From DUAL01 sp964452095 (GTDB lineage: Bacteria > Bacteroidota > Bacteroidia > Flavobacteriales > BACL11): a stretch of 33,070 bases of DNA. Positions 24,409 through 33,070 of the stretch are shown here, one piece after another. The stretch lies in contig CAYVKX010000007.1 in assembly GCA_964452095.1 (NCBI GenBank), positions 1-33,070 on the forward strand, given 5' to 3'. A model generated the notes under the pieces. It made no database searches. It was not told where the DNA came from and saw nothing but the letters and a program-made list of their open reading frames with translations. Made by a program: the position numbers and the translations under genes. The stretch's first letter is position 1, and every line of letters begins with the position of its first letter.

Positions 24409-24953
24409 TATTCTCCTACATTTTTAGGTTCGGCTTCCGATATTTTTTGTGGATATTTTTTTCTAATTGCCTTTTGTTGAGATTTTGCTAAATCGTAAAA
24501 ACGCATTCCAAATTCTGATAATGCAGCTTTATTTCTTAGTTCATTATAAGCGGAAGTTAGTTCATTCTGCACTTGAATATAAGTTTTGTAAGACGTTCCT
24601 CTATCATTCTGTAAAGAAATAATTGCTTTTTCTGGACTATCTGATAACTCAGCTCTAATCCCATTATTATCAATAAAATCTTTTGCACCATTTTTTAGTT
24701 GTGAAATATCCATTGGGACTCCTTCCACCAAAAGCTGATTGTTAGAATTTACAAGCACCACATAAATATTTCTAGCATGAATTTGAGAATCATCTTCTAT
24801 TTGTTCTTCCTCAGGCATTGGAGGTAATTTTCTGGCAATACCAGTATCCACATCCATAGTAGTAGTTACCAAAAAGAAGATAAGTAGCAAGAAGGCAATA
24901 TCTGCCATTGAGCCCGCATTTATCTCTGTAAGTTCTCGATTACTTCTTGCCAT
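24408..24953 (-). CDS. ExbD/TolR-family protein, proximal copy
   Basis: This 181-residue ExbD paralogue has the membrane helix SMADIAFLLLIFFLVTTTM (about 15-33) with the proton-path Asp18, an Asp-rich segment (EEEQIEDD), a periplasmic domain (NNQLLVEGVPMDI, ISLQNDRGTSYKTYIQVQNEL) and an extended basic C-terminal tail (about 150-181, AKSQQKAIRKKYP). The two ExbD proteins differ enough to suggest a hetero-oligomer or alternative partners. Its ATG overlaps the stop of the upstream small membrane protein gene (TAATG), and its stop overlaps the ATG of the next exbD gene in the same way. Confidence 0.92.
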   Translation of the reverse strand: MARSNRELTEINAGSMADIAFLLLIFFLVTTTMDVDTGIARKLPPMPEEEQIEDDSQIHARNIYVVLVNSNNQLLVEGVPMDISQLKNGAKDFIDNNGIRAELSDSPEKAIISLQNDRGTSYKTYIQVQNELTSAYNELRNKAALSEFGMRFYDLAKSQQKAIRKKYPQKISEAEPKNVGE

Positions 24954-25279
24954 TATTTTGAAAATACCTTAGAAAATTCAGCATACAAAACTGCTCCAAT
25001 TGCTCCAATTCCTAAAAAGTAAAAAGCATTTAAGCCCATACCCACTTGCTTTGCAGAACTAGAATCAATTCCATATTTCTCATAAGAAGGCAATACTTCT
25101 GATGAAGCAAAAAAGTAAGCGATAAGTAAAATAAAAACTAATCCGCCTACAGTGTAAAGAGTTTTCTTAGAATTTTTAGGGTTTTTTATCATTTGCATTA
25201 CACTAAATCCTAATACTGCTAATGCAGCACCAATTACCATGATGTATGTAATGATTATCCCAATATTAATCAAATCCAT
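24953..25279 (-). CDS. Small three-helix membrane protein of the exb operon, function unknown
   Basis: This 108-residue protein has three predicted membrane segments (about 6-28, 42-60 and 85-103) and short loops; the middle one is KKTLYTVGGLVFILLIAYFF. No enzymatic motif. It lies between exbB (2-nt gap) and the first exbD (TAATG overlap), so it is surely cotranscribed and probably part of, or an assembly factor for, the energizing complex. I recall small proteins in this position in other Bacteroidota exb operons, but no characterised function. Confidence 0.82.
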   Translation of the reverse strand: MDLINIGIIITYIMVIGAALAVLGFSVMQMIKNPKNSKKTLYTVGGLVFILLIAYFFASSEVLPSYEKYGIDSSSAKQVGMGLNAFYFLGIGAIGAVLYAEFSKVFSK

Positions 25280-25281
25280 GT

Positions 25282-26082
25282 TTATTTATTTTTAACTAAT
25301 AAATCAATTAGTGTGATAGAAGCATCTTCCATATCGTTTACAATGCTATCAATTTTTGAAACAATATAGTTATAGAATACTTGCAAGATAATCGCAACAA
25401 TTAGTCCGAAAACAGTAGTTAAAAGTGCTACTTTAATTCCACCAGCAACCAATGATGGAGAAATATCTCCAGCTGCCTCAATCGCATCAAAAGCGCCAAT
25501 CATACCAATTACTGTTCCCATGAAACCAAGCATTGGAGCTAAGGCAATAAATAATGAAATCCAAGATAATCCTTTTTCTAAAAGCCCCATTTGCACTGAG
25601 CCATAGGCCACTACCGATTTTTCCACCATATCAATTCCTTCCCCAGAACGATCTAATCCTTGATAAAAAATAGAAGCAACAGGACCTTTTGTGTTTCTGC
25701 AAACCTCTTTTGCGGCATCCACTCCTCCAGATTGCAATGCTCCTTCTACATCATTAAGTAGTTTAGAAGAATCGCTTGTTGCCATATTTAAGTAAATTAT
25801 TCTCTCTATTGCCAATGCTAATCCTAAGATTAAGCAAAGTAAAACCACTCCCATAAAAGAAGGACCTCCTTCAATAAATTTTTGTTTGATGACTTGGTGG
25901 AAAGATTTGTTTTCCTCCTGAGCTTCAGCTATTGTTTCTTCTACTACAGCTGGGGCTTCTTCCACTACTACTTCTTGTGAAGTTGCTGAATCAGTTGCTT
26001 CTAAACTATCTTGAGCAAATAAGTTTATACTTGCTACTGCCAAGAATCCGAATAATGTAAATAATGCTAATTTCTTTTTCAT
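25282..26082 (-). CDS. ExbB/TolQ/MotA-family proton channel subunit with signal peptide
   Basis: This 266-residue protein starts with a cleavable signal peptide (KKKLALFTLFGFLAVASINLFAQ) and an acidic, Ala/Val/Glu-rich periplasmic extension (about 25-58), as seen in Bacteroidota ExbB proteins. Three membrane helices follow (about 75-95, 162-185 and 205-230). The family signature is APMLGFMGTVIGMIGAFDAI (about 172-191), and the third helix begins AGGIKVALLTTVFGLIVAI. ExbB forms the pentameric channel around ExbD helices and powers TonB-dependent uptake. It is the first gene of its operon; a good TTTG-N22-TAnnTTTG promoter lies just upstream. A TonB gene is absent from this window. Confidence 0.93.
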   Translation of the reverse strand: MKKKLALFTLFGFLAVASINLFAQDSLEATDSATSQEVVVEEAPAVVEETIAEAQEENKSFHQVIKQKFIEGGPSFMGVVLLCLILGLALAIERIIYLNMATSDSSKLLNDVEGALQSGGVDAAKEVCRNTKGPVASIFYQGLDRSGEGIDMVEKSVVAYGSVQMGLLEKGLSWISLFIALAPMLGFMGTVIGMIGAFDAIEAAGDISPSLVAGGIKVALLTTVFGLIVAIILQVFYNYIVSKIDSIVNDMEDASITLIDLLVKNK

Positions 26083-26110
26083 TTTATTTTGGTTTAATTT
26101 TTTAATTGGG

Positions 26111-26144
26111 CAAATTTATAAAAATATTACAAAGTAGCTTCAAA
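26111..26144 (-). promoter_or_regulatory. Probable promoter of the exbB operon
   Basis: On the minus strand, TTTG (26144-26141), a 22-nt spacer and TAAATTTG (26118-26111) match the Bacteroidota consensus TTTG/TAnnTTTG exactly, about 29 nt before the exbB ATG. It sits in the 70-nt gap after the heavy-metal lipoprotein gene, so the exb genes can be expressed apart from the copper operon. Confidence 0.6.
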
Positions 26145-26152
26145 TCTTCTAT

Positions 26153-26371
26153 TTACTTCTTCTTCACCAAATCCATACCACATTTTGGGCAAGAACCTTC
26201 TGCTGAGTAAGTTTTTTCTCCTTCACATTTCATTGGGCAATAATAAGAGGTTTGCGTTTGCTCAATTTTTTGCTGCTCTGATTTTTCATTTTTTTCAGTA
26301 TTTGCACATGAAGAAAATGCAAGAATTGCTACTAAGCAAATTGTGGTTAACTTGATTGTGTTCTTTTTCAT
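26153..26371 (-). CDS. Small heavy-metal-binding-domain (HMBD) lipoprotein
   Basis: This 72-residue protein has an N-terminal signal peptide ending in a lipobox-like AFSSC (Cys22), a charged linker (23-42) and a single metal-binding domain, YYCPMKCEGEKTYSAEGSCP then KCGMDL, with Cys45, Cys49, Cys61, Cys64 and nearby Met residues. This is the YHS/HMBD-like zinc-ribbon pattern that occurs alone or fused to CusB-type adaptors and copper ATPases. It is last in the copper operon, 23 nt after the cusB-like stop. It probably delivers or buffers Cu(I)/Ag(I) in the periplasm; inferred from context. Confidence 0.82.
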   Translation of the reverse strand: MKKNTIKLTTICLVAILAFSSCANTEKNEKSEQQKIEQTQTSYYCPMKCEGEKTYSAEGSCPKCGMDLVKKK

Positions 26372-26394
26372 AATTTGTTGTTTTTAAAATGTTT

Positions 26395-28122
26395 TTAATA
26401 ATTAAATTCGTCTTTTACTTCTCCACATTTCAGCATTGATTTTCCAAAATAAGGATTTTTAATTTCTTTAATACTACTTAACCAATCCGCCCCTTTATTA
26501 TTGTTTGCCATAGGGCAAAATTGTCGGTATATTGTTTTGTCAATAGCACCAAAAGTTTGCGTTAGTAAAATAAACTCATCTGATAATTTAATAAAATGGG
26601 TTCTTTGCTTTTTGATGTTTTTACTATGAGCCATCAATTTTAAAGTTTTTGTAGTTTGCAAACTAAATTGCATCCATACATTATGAGATTCTCCTGTAAA
26701 AACACTCATATTTATTTTATTTAATTTTTGTAATAGAGAATTTGATATTTCTATACTTTGTTTAAAATCATCATCTGCTAATGCCCCTTTCAATAAGAAA
26801 TAATCATTAAACAGTGGTGCAAGAATTTGTTTCCCTTTTTTGCTAATTTCCACTTTTTTTATTTCAATTTTATCTTGTTCATCATGTTTTTCTTTCATAG
26901 GATTCATCATACTTGGCTTTCCTGCTAATTGTGCTGCTGCATCTATGCTAAATGTTCCATTAGTTGCAATTTCCTCCCCTTCTTTTAGCCCTTCTTTTAT
27001 CAAATAACTTTTGCCCAAAGCCTCTCCAAGCGTAACTTCACGCATTATAAAATTTACGCCATTTGGAGTGGAGGTTTTTACATAAACAACTGAGCGTTCT
27101 CCAGTCCACATTACTGCAGATTTTGGCACAGTAATAGTTTGCTTGTATTTTTTAAGTTGACTATTAACAATCCCAACAGCAAACATTTCTGGCTTTAGTT
27201 TCCCTCTATTATTTCTTACTTCAATTCGTGCTGTAGCAACACGAGTTTTTGGGTTTATTACAGGATCAATAAATGTAATCTTTCCTTTAAATGTTTCGCC
27301 AGAAATAGAGGGAGTAGTAAAGCTAATTTCATCTCCTTTCTTAACCCAAGACAAATCACTTTCATATACATCAAAAAGCAACCAAACATTATCCAAATTC
27401 GCTATTTCAAATAAAGATTCTCCTTGCTTTATATAGTCGCCTAAATTGATGTGTTTGCTAAGTACCACTCCATTTAATTCTGATAAAATTACAAAGCTTT
27501 CTATTGGAATTCCTGAGGTAATAATTCCATCAATTTGAGATTCTGTAAGCTTCCAATTTTTTAGCTTTTCTCTTACTGCTAAGTATAATTCTATTTGCAC
27601 ATCTTTCATTTTATAAGCTTCCAACAATTCTTCTTGTGCTGAAATTAATTCTGGAGAATAAATAGAAGCAATTTCTTGTCCTTTTTCCACATATTCTCCT
27701 GTATAATTGAGTAGTAATTTTTCTACTCTTCCTGATATATGTGAGGATTGAGAAAATACTTTTCTCTCATCAGCTTTCACTTTTCCGTTTACTGTTATTT
27801 GCTTTATTGGATATTGTTTTGCAACTACTGATGTTTGAATATTAGCAATTTGCATTGCTGATGGAGACATGCTGATTTCCATTGCATTTTCCTCTGATGA
27901 TTCATTATCTAAAGGAATCAAATCCATTCCGCAAAGAGGGCATTGCCCAGCTTCTGGCTGCCTTATTTGAGGGTGCATAGAGCAAGTCCAAGTAGTATTT
28001 GCTTTTTCTTCTTCTTGGATTGTTGGCTTAGAATCGCCTCCAAAAAAGTAGGAGCCAAGTAGTATTCCCAGTAATAAAGTTCCAATTATTTTGTAATTAT
28101 TTTTTTTATTTGATGTTTTCAT
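26395..28122 (-). CDS. CusB-like heavy-metal RND efflux adaptor with HMBD and DUF3347 domains
   Basis: This 575-residue protein has an N-terminal membrane anchor (about 10-27), a metal-binding domain (TWTCSMHPQIRQPEAGQCPL, about 44-71, with Cys47, His50, Cys61 and Cys64), a membrane-fusion core (SHISGRVEKLLLNYTGEYVEK; coiled coil about 160-205; LSELNGVVLSKHINLGDYIK; FDVYESDLSWVKKGDEI; TARIEVRN), and a C-terminal DUF3347-type domain (about 430-575, ending FCPMANNNKGADWLSSIKEI and MLKCGEV). Both terminal modules carry Cys/Met ligands, so metal is probably bound at both ends of the adaptor. It lies between the TolC-like gene (1-nt gap) and the small HMBD lipoprotein. It links the RND pump to the outer-membrane channel in Cu/Ag export. 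Confidence 0.92.
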   Translation of the reverse strand: MKTSNKKNNYKIIGTLLLGILLGSYFFGGDSKPTIQEEEKANTTWTCSMHPQIRQPEAGQCPLCGMDLIPLDNESSEENAMEISMSPSAMQIANIQTSVVAKQYPIKQITVNGKVKADERKVFSQSSHISGRVEKLLLNYTGEYVEKGQEIASIYSPELISAQEELLEAYKMKDVQIELYLAVREKLKNWKLTESQIDGIITSGIPIESFVILSELNGVVLSKHINLGDYIKQGESLFEIANLDNVWLLFDVYESDLSWVKKGDEISFTTPSISGETFKGKITFIDPVINPKTRVATARIEVRNNRGKLKPEMFAVGIVNSQLKKYKQTITVPKSAVMWTGERSVVYVKTSTPNGVNFIMREVTLGEALGKSYLIKEGLKEGEEIATNGTFSIDAAAQLAGKPSMMNPMKEKHDEQDKIEIKKVEISKKGKQILAPLFNDYFLLKGALADDDFKQSIEISNSLLQKLNKINMSVFTGESHNVWMQFSLQTTKTLKLMAHSKNIKKQRTHFIKLSDEFILLTQTFGAIDKTIYRQFCPMANNNKGADWLSSIKEIKNPYFGKSMLKCGEVKDEFNY

Positions 28123-28123
28123 T

Positions 28124-29353
28124 TTAAAATGTTTTTGAGGTTAAATAATCTAGTTTAGCAAAGGCAATAAAATAATTATTAATTGCACTTACTTTTGAAA
28201 TTCTGTAATTTAGGAGCTGTTGTTGCATGCTTAATACTTCTTCAAAATCTTTTCCTGAATTGCTATATTCTGTTAAAAGAAGAGAAATAATTTGCTTTGT
28301 TTTTATTATTTGCTGTTGGTGTAATGCAATTAATTTATTCTGTTTTTTTAATGAAAATAACGATTTTTCGTAATTAGCAATTAAATTATTTTCATTGTTT
28401 TTTCTTGATAGAATTAAAGCCATTTCATTAAATTCTGCTTGCTTTTTGGCGGCACTATACTTTTTTCTGAATATTGGCAAACTCATACTAATCATTGGCA
28501 TAATAATATCTCTTCCATTTTCAGAAACATCCATATCAATTCTATTATCAACCATTACAAAATCAAGCCCTATCCCAAAATTTGGCAATCCACTTTTTTT
28601 GGCTATTCTTATCTGTTGCTGTGCCGATTTTATTTTTAAATTATAGCTTTCTATTATCGGATTTTTTGCAATTAAACTATCGGAATCTACCTCTGAAAAA
28701 ATTGGAATTATCCATTCATCAGGAGTTTTAATTGAAGTAGTTAAATCTCTGTTGAGTAGCGCATTGAATTGTGTAAGCAAAGGAATCATTTTATCTTCCA
28801 AAACTTGGATTTGAGTATTGCTTTGGTCAATCATAATATCCACCCTAATTACATCAGCCATACTGCTTTTTCCATTTTTGAAGGCGGTAGTACTAAGCTG
28901 CTTTAAGGTTAAAAGAATCTCTTTATTTTCTTTTTGAAGTTGTAGCGTTTTGCTTAACTCAATTACAGGATAATAAGCGGCTTTTACTTTAAAATACAAT
29001 TCGTTTTTGGCATCTAAAAACTCTTGATATTTTGCCTGTGCTAAAAATGTAGCAGCATTTTCTTTTGCCGATAAAGTTCCAAACCAAGGAAACATTTGAC
29101 TAATACTTAATTTTTGCTGTTGCGCTCCCAATCTTGTTTCGGCAGGACTAATAAAATAGCCAAAAGAAACAATAGGGTCAGGCAATGCTTTAACTTGATT
29201 TATCTTCTGCAAAACTCCTTCAAAATTTGCATATTTTGCTTTTAGTTCTGGATTATTTTCTGCTGCTTCTACTAAGTAATCATCAAGCGCTTGCGCTTGA
29301 AAAATTAGTGGTAAAAACAAAAGAATACATCCTAATTTTATGTTATTTTTCAT
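28124..29353 (-). CDS. CusC/TolC-family outer-membrane channel of the metal-efflux operon
   Basis: This 409-residue protein has a signal peptide (NIKLGCILLFLPLIFQAQ) and the efflux-channel pattern: DYLVEAAENNPELKAKYANFEGVLQKINQVKALPDPIVSFGY, MFPWFGTLSAKENAATF, LNRDL, IRIAKKSGLPNFGIGLDFV, MISMSLPIFRKKYSAAKKQA and a final long helix (DFEEVLSMQQQLLNYRISKV). It is more divergent from the other TolC-like gene at 19300 than from metal-RND partners, consistent with its operon. Its ATG overlaps the cusA-like stop (ATGA), giving translational coupling. No lipobox is evident. Confidence 0.9.
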   Translation of the reverse strand: MKNNIKLGCILLFLPLIFQAQALDDYLVEAAENNPELKAKYANFEGVLQKINQVKALPDPIVSFGYFISPAETRLGAQQQKLSISQMFPWFGTLSAKENAATFLAQAKYQEFLDAKNELYFKVKAAYYPVIELSKTLQLQKENKEILLTLKQLSTTAFKNGKSSMADVIRVDIMIDQSNTQIQVLEDKMIPLLTQFNALLNRDLTTSIKTPDEWIIPIFSEVDSDSLIAKNPIIESYNLKIKSAQQQIRIAKKSGLPNFGIGLDFVMVDNRIDMDVSENGRDIIMPMISMSLPIFRKKYSAAKKQAEFNEMALILSRKNNENNLIANYEKSLFSLKKQNKLIALHQQQIIKTKQIISLLLTEYSNSGKDFEEVLSMQQQLLNYRISKVSAINNYFIAFAKLDYLTSKTF

Positions 29354-32300
29354 GATAAATTATTTTTAAATTTTCGTTCTTCTCTCATATAATAAAGTAC
29401 TGGCACAATAAAATAAGTAATGGCAGCCACTATCATTCCGCCAAAAGCTGGTATTGCCATTGGAATCATAATATCAGCCCCTCTTCCAGTTGATGTGAGT
29501 ACTGGTAAAAGTGCAATAATTGTAGTTGCAGAAGTCATTACGGCTGGCTTAATTCTTCTTTTTCCTGCCTCAATAACTGCATTTTTCATTTCTATAATTG
29601 ATTGCGGTTTGTTGCGTTCCATACTTTGATCTAAATAAGTCCCAATTAAAACGCCATCATCAGTAGCAATACCAAAAAGGGCAATAAAACCAACCCAAAC
29701 GGCAACACTCAAATTAATAGTGTGTATCTGAAATAGGGTTTGCATATTCGTTCCAAAAATATTAAAATCAAGAAACCAATTTTGACCATACAGCCAAAGC
29801 ATTAAAAATGCACCACTAAACGCCATTGCAATTCCTGTAAAAATCATCAATGATGTGGACACTGATTTGAATTGAAAGTAGAGTATTAAGAAGATAATAA
29901 TAAGTACTAATGGTACAATTATTGCTAGTCGTTTTTCAGCTCTAATCTGATTTTCATAGCTACCTGAAAATTTATAACTAATTCCTGCAGGAACAACTAA
30001 ATCGCCTGTTTCAATTTTATTTTGAATAAATCTTTGAGCTTGTTCTACAACATCAACTTCTGCAAATCCTTCTTTTTTGTCGAGTAAAACATATCCAACT
30101 AAAAAGGTGTCCTCACTTTTTATCATTTGAGGACCTCTTAGATATTCTATTTCTACTAATTCTTCTAAAAGCACTTGAGCTCCTGTTGGTGTGTAAATAT
30201 AAATTTTCTTTAATGCATCAGGTGAGTTTCTCAATTCTCTAGGGTAACGAACTCGCACAGGGAAGCGTTCTCTGCCTTCAACAGTAGTAGTTATTTGCAT
30301 TCCTCCAATTGCTGTTTCAATGGTTTTTTGCACATCTTCAATTGATAATCCGTATCTAGCAATTGCAGTTCTATCAATGTTTAAATGAATATAAGGTTTA
30401 CCTACAATTCTATCGGCAAATACAGCTTCCTTTTTTACGGATGGCACTTCTTTTAAAATGCTTTCTAATTGCATTCCAAAATCTTCAATTGTCTTTAAAT
30501 CTGGACCATAAACTTTTATTCCCATTGGAGCACGCATTCCTGTTTGCAGCATTACTAACCTGGTTTCAATAGGTTGTAATTTTGGGGCAGAAGTAACCCC
30601 AGGAATTTTAGTAACTTTAACTATTTCATCCCAAATATCATTAGGAGAATTTATTTTCTCTCTCCAATTTCTAAAATACAAACCATTTTTATCTACAATT
30701 AAATCAGCAAAAGTAATCCCTTGCAAAAGCGCCTCTTCATTGCTAATAGTATCGCCAGAGATTAAGATAAATCGGTTATCATTACTGACTTTAAATCGTT
30801 CTCTGTGCCCTTTTTTGTTTACTAAATATTCCGATTTATAATTGATAATATTCTCATACATAGAAATAGGAGCAGGATCAAGAGCCGATTCTACACGCCC
30901 CATTTTCCCTACTGACAATTCTACTTCTGGGATATTTGCCAATAACATATCTAATTGCTGCACCACTTTTTTGTTTTGCTCAATTCCCGCATGAGGCATT
31001 GAAGTAGGCATCAGCAAAAAACTCCCTTCATCTAATGATGGCATAAATTCTTTTCCAATGCCAGGAAATGTATATGAAAATCCTGACCAAAGTGCAGTAG
31101 TTCTTATGTTTAGCCCAACTAAATCAAAACCTTTTGCAACAAAACTAAAAGTGCTATTAAAGCCCATCCATATATTAATTGCTAAAAATATAATGATTGT
31201 TGGAATAAGTAAAAATCTCTTTTTATTTGCCAAGCACCAATTCAATATTTTGACATAATATTTTTCCAATAATCCGAAAAAACCAAGAATTAAAATGAGT
31301 AAAAAGCTGACAAATATAAAATTCAATAAAAAGGATTTTCCTGCACCCAAAGGCATCCAATAATTAGCCAATAGCCATGTTACTGAAATAAGTGTAATAA
31401 CAATGGAGGAATGTTTTATGAGCCAATTGTTTAGATTTGTTTTTTGTTTTACAATCCCAGAAATTCCGAAAGCCATTAAAGTTATTCCCCCCCAAGTTGA
31501 ACTCCAAATAGCAATAAACAATCCTCCAAAAATCAACACTAAATTGAGCAGTTTTCCTTTTGAGTGCTTATTAATTTTTATGCCAAAAAGCCAATACGCA
31601 ATGGTGGGTAAAATAAGTAAGGACACAATTAATGCCGCCACTAAAGCAAAAGTTTTAGTAAATGCTAATGGTCTAAAAAGTTTTCCTTCTGCCGCTTGCA
31701 TGGTAAAGACAGGAATAAAACTTACAATGGTGGTAGCAACAGCTGTTACAATTGCTGAACTAACCTCAGCTGATGCATTGTAAATAGTATCAATTAATTT
31801 TTGTGAAGTGGGCGATTCCTTGATGAGTTTTAGTATGTTTTCTGATAGCACAATGGCCAAATCAACCATAGTTCCAATGGCAATTGCAATACCTGAAAGA
31901 GCCACTATATTGGCGTCTACTTTAAAATAACGCATACCAATAAACACCATTAAAACCGAAACTGGAAGCAAACTTGAGATAAGAATAGATGCTCGTAAAT
32001 TCAATACCATCACAATTACCACTAAAATAGTAATGAGCAATTCTAAGGATAATGCTTCCTCAAGCGTTCCTAAAGTTTCCTGTATTAATTGTGTTCTATC
32101 ATAAAAGGGAACAATTGTTAATTGGCTTTCCACCCCATTTGGAAGCACTTTTTTAGGCAATCCGTTCGACAGAATTTTTAGTTTTTGTTTTACATTATTT
32201 ATTACTTGCAAAGGATTAGAGCCATATCTGGCAACTACCACTCCACCCACTACTTCAGCACCATCTTTATCTAATAATCCTCTTCTTGTTGCAGGGCCAA

Positions 32301-33070
32301 GCGTTACTACTCCAATATCTTTTATTCTGATAGGCACATTGTCGTACACATCAACAACTGCTTGTTCTAAATCTTCAATTGATTTGATGTAACCCAATCC
32401 TCTTACTAAATATTCTGCTTGATTTATTTCAATGGTTTTTGCTCCAACATCTCTGTTCGATTTTTTTACAGCAAGCATTACTTTATGCAAAGGAATATTG
32501 TATGCTTTTAAAATAGTTGGATTTACATCTACTTGATATTCTTGCACATAACCTCCAATTGACGCTACTTCAGAAACACCATCTACTGCATTTAATCCAT
32601 ATTTCACATAAAAATCCTGAACGGTTCTAATTTCGTGTAAATCCCACCCTCCTGTCGGATTTCCATCTTTATCTCTACCCTCAATGGTGTACCAAAATAC
32701 TTGTCCAAGTGCAGTAGCGTCAGGACCTAAAGAGGGCTGCACCCCTTCAGGTAAAAGGTTTTGAGGTAAGGAATTTAATTTTTCTAAAATTCTGGAACGA
32801 GACCAATAAAATTCTACATCTTCATCAAAGATGATGTAAATACTTGAGAACCCAAAAATAGAGGAACTTCTAATTGATTTTACTCCAGGAATTCCGAGTA
32901 AAGAAGTAGTAAGCGGATAGGTTATTTGGTCTTCAATATCTTGAGGAGATCTCCCCATCCATTTGGTAAAAATAATTTGTTGATTTTCACCAATATCAGG
33001 AATTGCATCTACTGCAACAGGATCGGAAGGAAGAAAGGAAGTTTTCCAACCAAAAGGGGAAGTTACAACT
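29350..33070 (-). CDS. CusA-like heavy-metal efflux RND pump (5' end outside window)
   Basis: The frame stays open to the right edge: 37 more residues precede the internal Met at 32958, reading ...DPVAVDAIPDIGENQQIIFT, a classic CusA/CzcA N-terminal stretch, so 1239 residues are visible and only the first membrane helix is missing. Further marks are SPQDIEDQITYPLTTSLLGI, GIAIAIGTMVDLAIVLSENI (proton-path Asp in the fourth helix; closer to CusA than CzcA), EFMPSLDEGSFLLMPTSMP and LVMLQTGMRAPMGIKVYGP, with Met where CusA metal-binding Met residues lie, and GTYLDQSMERNKPQS near the end. A hydrophobic insertion (about 490-590 of the visible chain) adds extra membrane segments. It exports Cu(I)/Ag(I) by proton antiport. 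It is the first visible gene of the operon. Confidence 0.93.
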   Translation of the reverse strand, partial: VVTSPFGWKTSFLPSDPVAVDAIPDIGENQQIIFTKWMGRSPQDIEDQITYPLTTSLLGIPGVKSIRSSSIFGFSSIYIIFDEDVEFYWSRSRILEKLNSLPQNLLPEGVQPSLGPDATALGQVFWYTIEGRDKDGNPTGGWDLHEIRTVQDFYVKYGLNAVDGVSEVASIGGYVQEYQVDVNPTILKAYNIPLHKVMLAVKKSNRDVGAKTIEINQAEYLVRGLGYIKSIEDLEQAVVDVYDNVPIRIKDIGVVTLGPATRRGLLDKDGAEVVGGVVVARYGSNPLQVINNVKQKLKILSNGLPKKVLPNGVESQLTIVPFYDRTQLIQETLGTLEEALSLELLITILVVIVMVLNLRASILISSLLPVSVLMVFIGMRYFKVDANIVALSGIAIAIGTMVDLAIVLSENILKLIKESPTSQKLIDTIYNASAEVSSAIVTAVATTIVSFIPVFTMQAAEGKLFRPLAFTKTFALVAALIVSLLILPTIAYWLFGIKINKHSKGKLLNLVLIFGGLFIAIWSSTWGGITLMAFGISGIVKQKTNLNNWLIKHSSIVITLISVTWLLANYWMPLGAGKSFLLNFIFVSFLLILILGFFGLLEKYYVKILNWCLANKKRFLLIPTIIIFLAINIWMGFNSTFSFVAKGFDLVGLNIRTTALWSGFSYTFPGIGKEFMPSLDEGSFLLMPTSMPHAGIEQNKKVVQQLDMLLANIPEVELSVGKMGRVESALDPAPISMYENIINYKSEYLVNKKGHRERFKVSNDNRFILISGDTISNEEALLQGITFADLIVDKNGLYFRNWREKINSPNDIWDEIVKVTKIPGVTSAPKLQPIETRLVMLQTGMRAPMGIKVYGPDLKTIEDFGMQLESILKEVPSVKKEAVFADRIVGKPYIHLNIDRTAIARYGLSIEDVQKTIETAIGGMQITTTVEGRERFPVRVRYPRELRNSPDALKKIYIYTPTGAQVLLEELVEIEYLRGPQMIKSEDTFLVGYVLLDKKEGFAEVDVVEQAQRFIQNKIETGDLVVPAGISYKFSGSYENQIRAEKRLAIIVPLVLIIIFLILYFQFKSVSTSLMIFTGIAMAFSGAFLMLWLYGQNWFLDFNIFGTNMQTLFQIHTINLSVAVWVGFIALFGIATDDGVLIGTYLDQSMERNKPQSIIEMKNAVIEAGKRRIKPAVMTSATTIIALLPVLTSTGRGADIMIPMAIPAFGGMIVAAITYFIVPVLYYMREERKFKNNLS

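Noticed and set aside
31403..31783. 126-residue plus-strand ORF opposite the cusA-like gene
   Set aside because: Lies wholly within a well-supported RND pump gene; no signal of its own.
1..33070. Search for CRISPR arrays, tRNA/rRNA genes, insertion sequences, phage or defence genes
   Set aside because: No regularly spaced repeats, cloverleaf-like stretches, transposases, integrases or known defence domains were recognised by eye.

Overview
The window is AT-rich chromosomal DNA from a member of the Bacteroidota, most likely a Flavobacteriales-type bacterium. Four things point there. Several secreted proteins end in type IX secretion (T9SS) sorting domains (YPNP motif, then a C-terminal KIV-type tail). 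IspG is the long 637-residue form with a central insertion. Promoter-like elements match the Bacteroidota TTG / TAnnTTTG pattern and often sit just before the start codon, with little Shine-Dalgarno signal. GCTD...NYN...DDGSC repeats are present. No rRNA, tRNA, CRISPR array, insertion sequence or phage gene was seen.

Layout: (1) 1-1651, minus: 5' part of a secreted FG-GAP/VCBS-repeat protein that runs off the left edge. (2) 1805-3205, plus: cytoplasmic, helical, TPR-like protein of unknown function, with a near-leaderless start. (3) 3261-9632, minus: a tight run of four exported proteins, transcribed in the order arylsulfotransferase-like, CotH-kinase-like, beta-propeller, deiodinase/redoxin-like. 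(4) 9722-10036, minus: small WXXGXW-repeat protein. (5) 10097-20604, plus: DUF502 membrane protein, PNGase F-like T9SS protein, ispG, then a MacAB-TolC-like exporter (ATPase, two permeases, adaptor, outer-membrane channel). The gaps are small enough that much of this could be one operon. (6) 20664-21644, plus: N4-glycosylasparaginase with a twin-arginine leader. (7) 21878-22870, minus, and 22894-23784, plus: dusB and a CPBP-family membrane protease, divergent across only 23 bp. (8) 23941-26082, minus: ExbB, a small membrane protein, ExbD, ExbD, an energizing complex of the TonB-system type. (9) 26153 to the right edge, minus: copper/silver efflux operon in the order cusA-like, cusC-like, cusB-like, HMBD lipoprotein; cusA lacks only its extreme N-terminus.

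Themes: much of the window serves the cell envelope or exterior. A PNGase F-like protein and a glycosylasparaginase in the same 12 kb suggest processing of Asn-linked glycans. The four-gene surface operon combines a putative kinase, a putative sulfotransferase and a thiol-redox protein, and is the best candidate for an undescribed system. All functional assignments come from reading motifs by eye; no database search was run.
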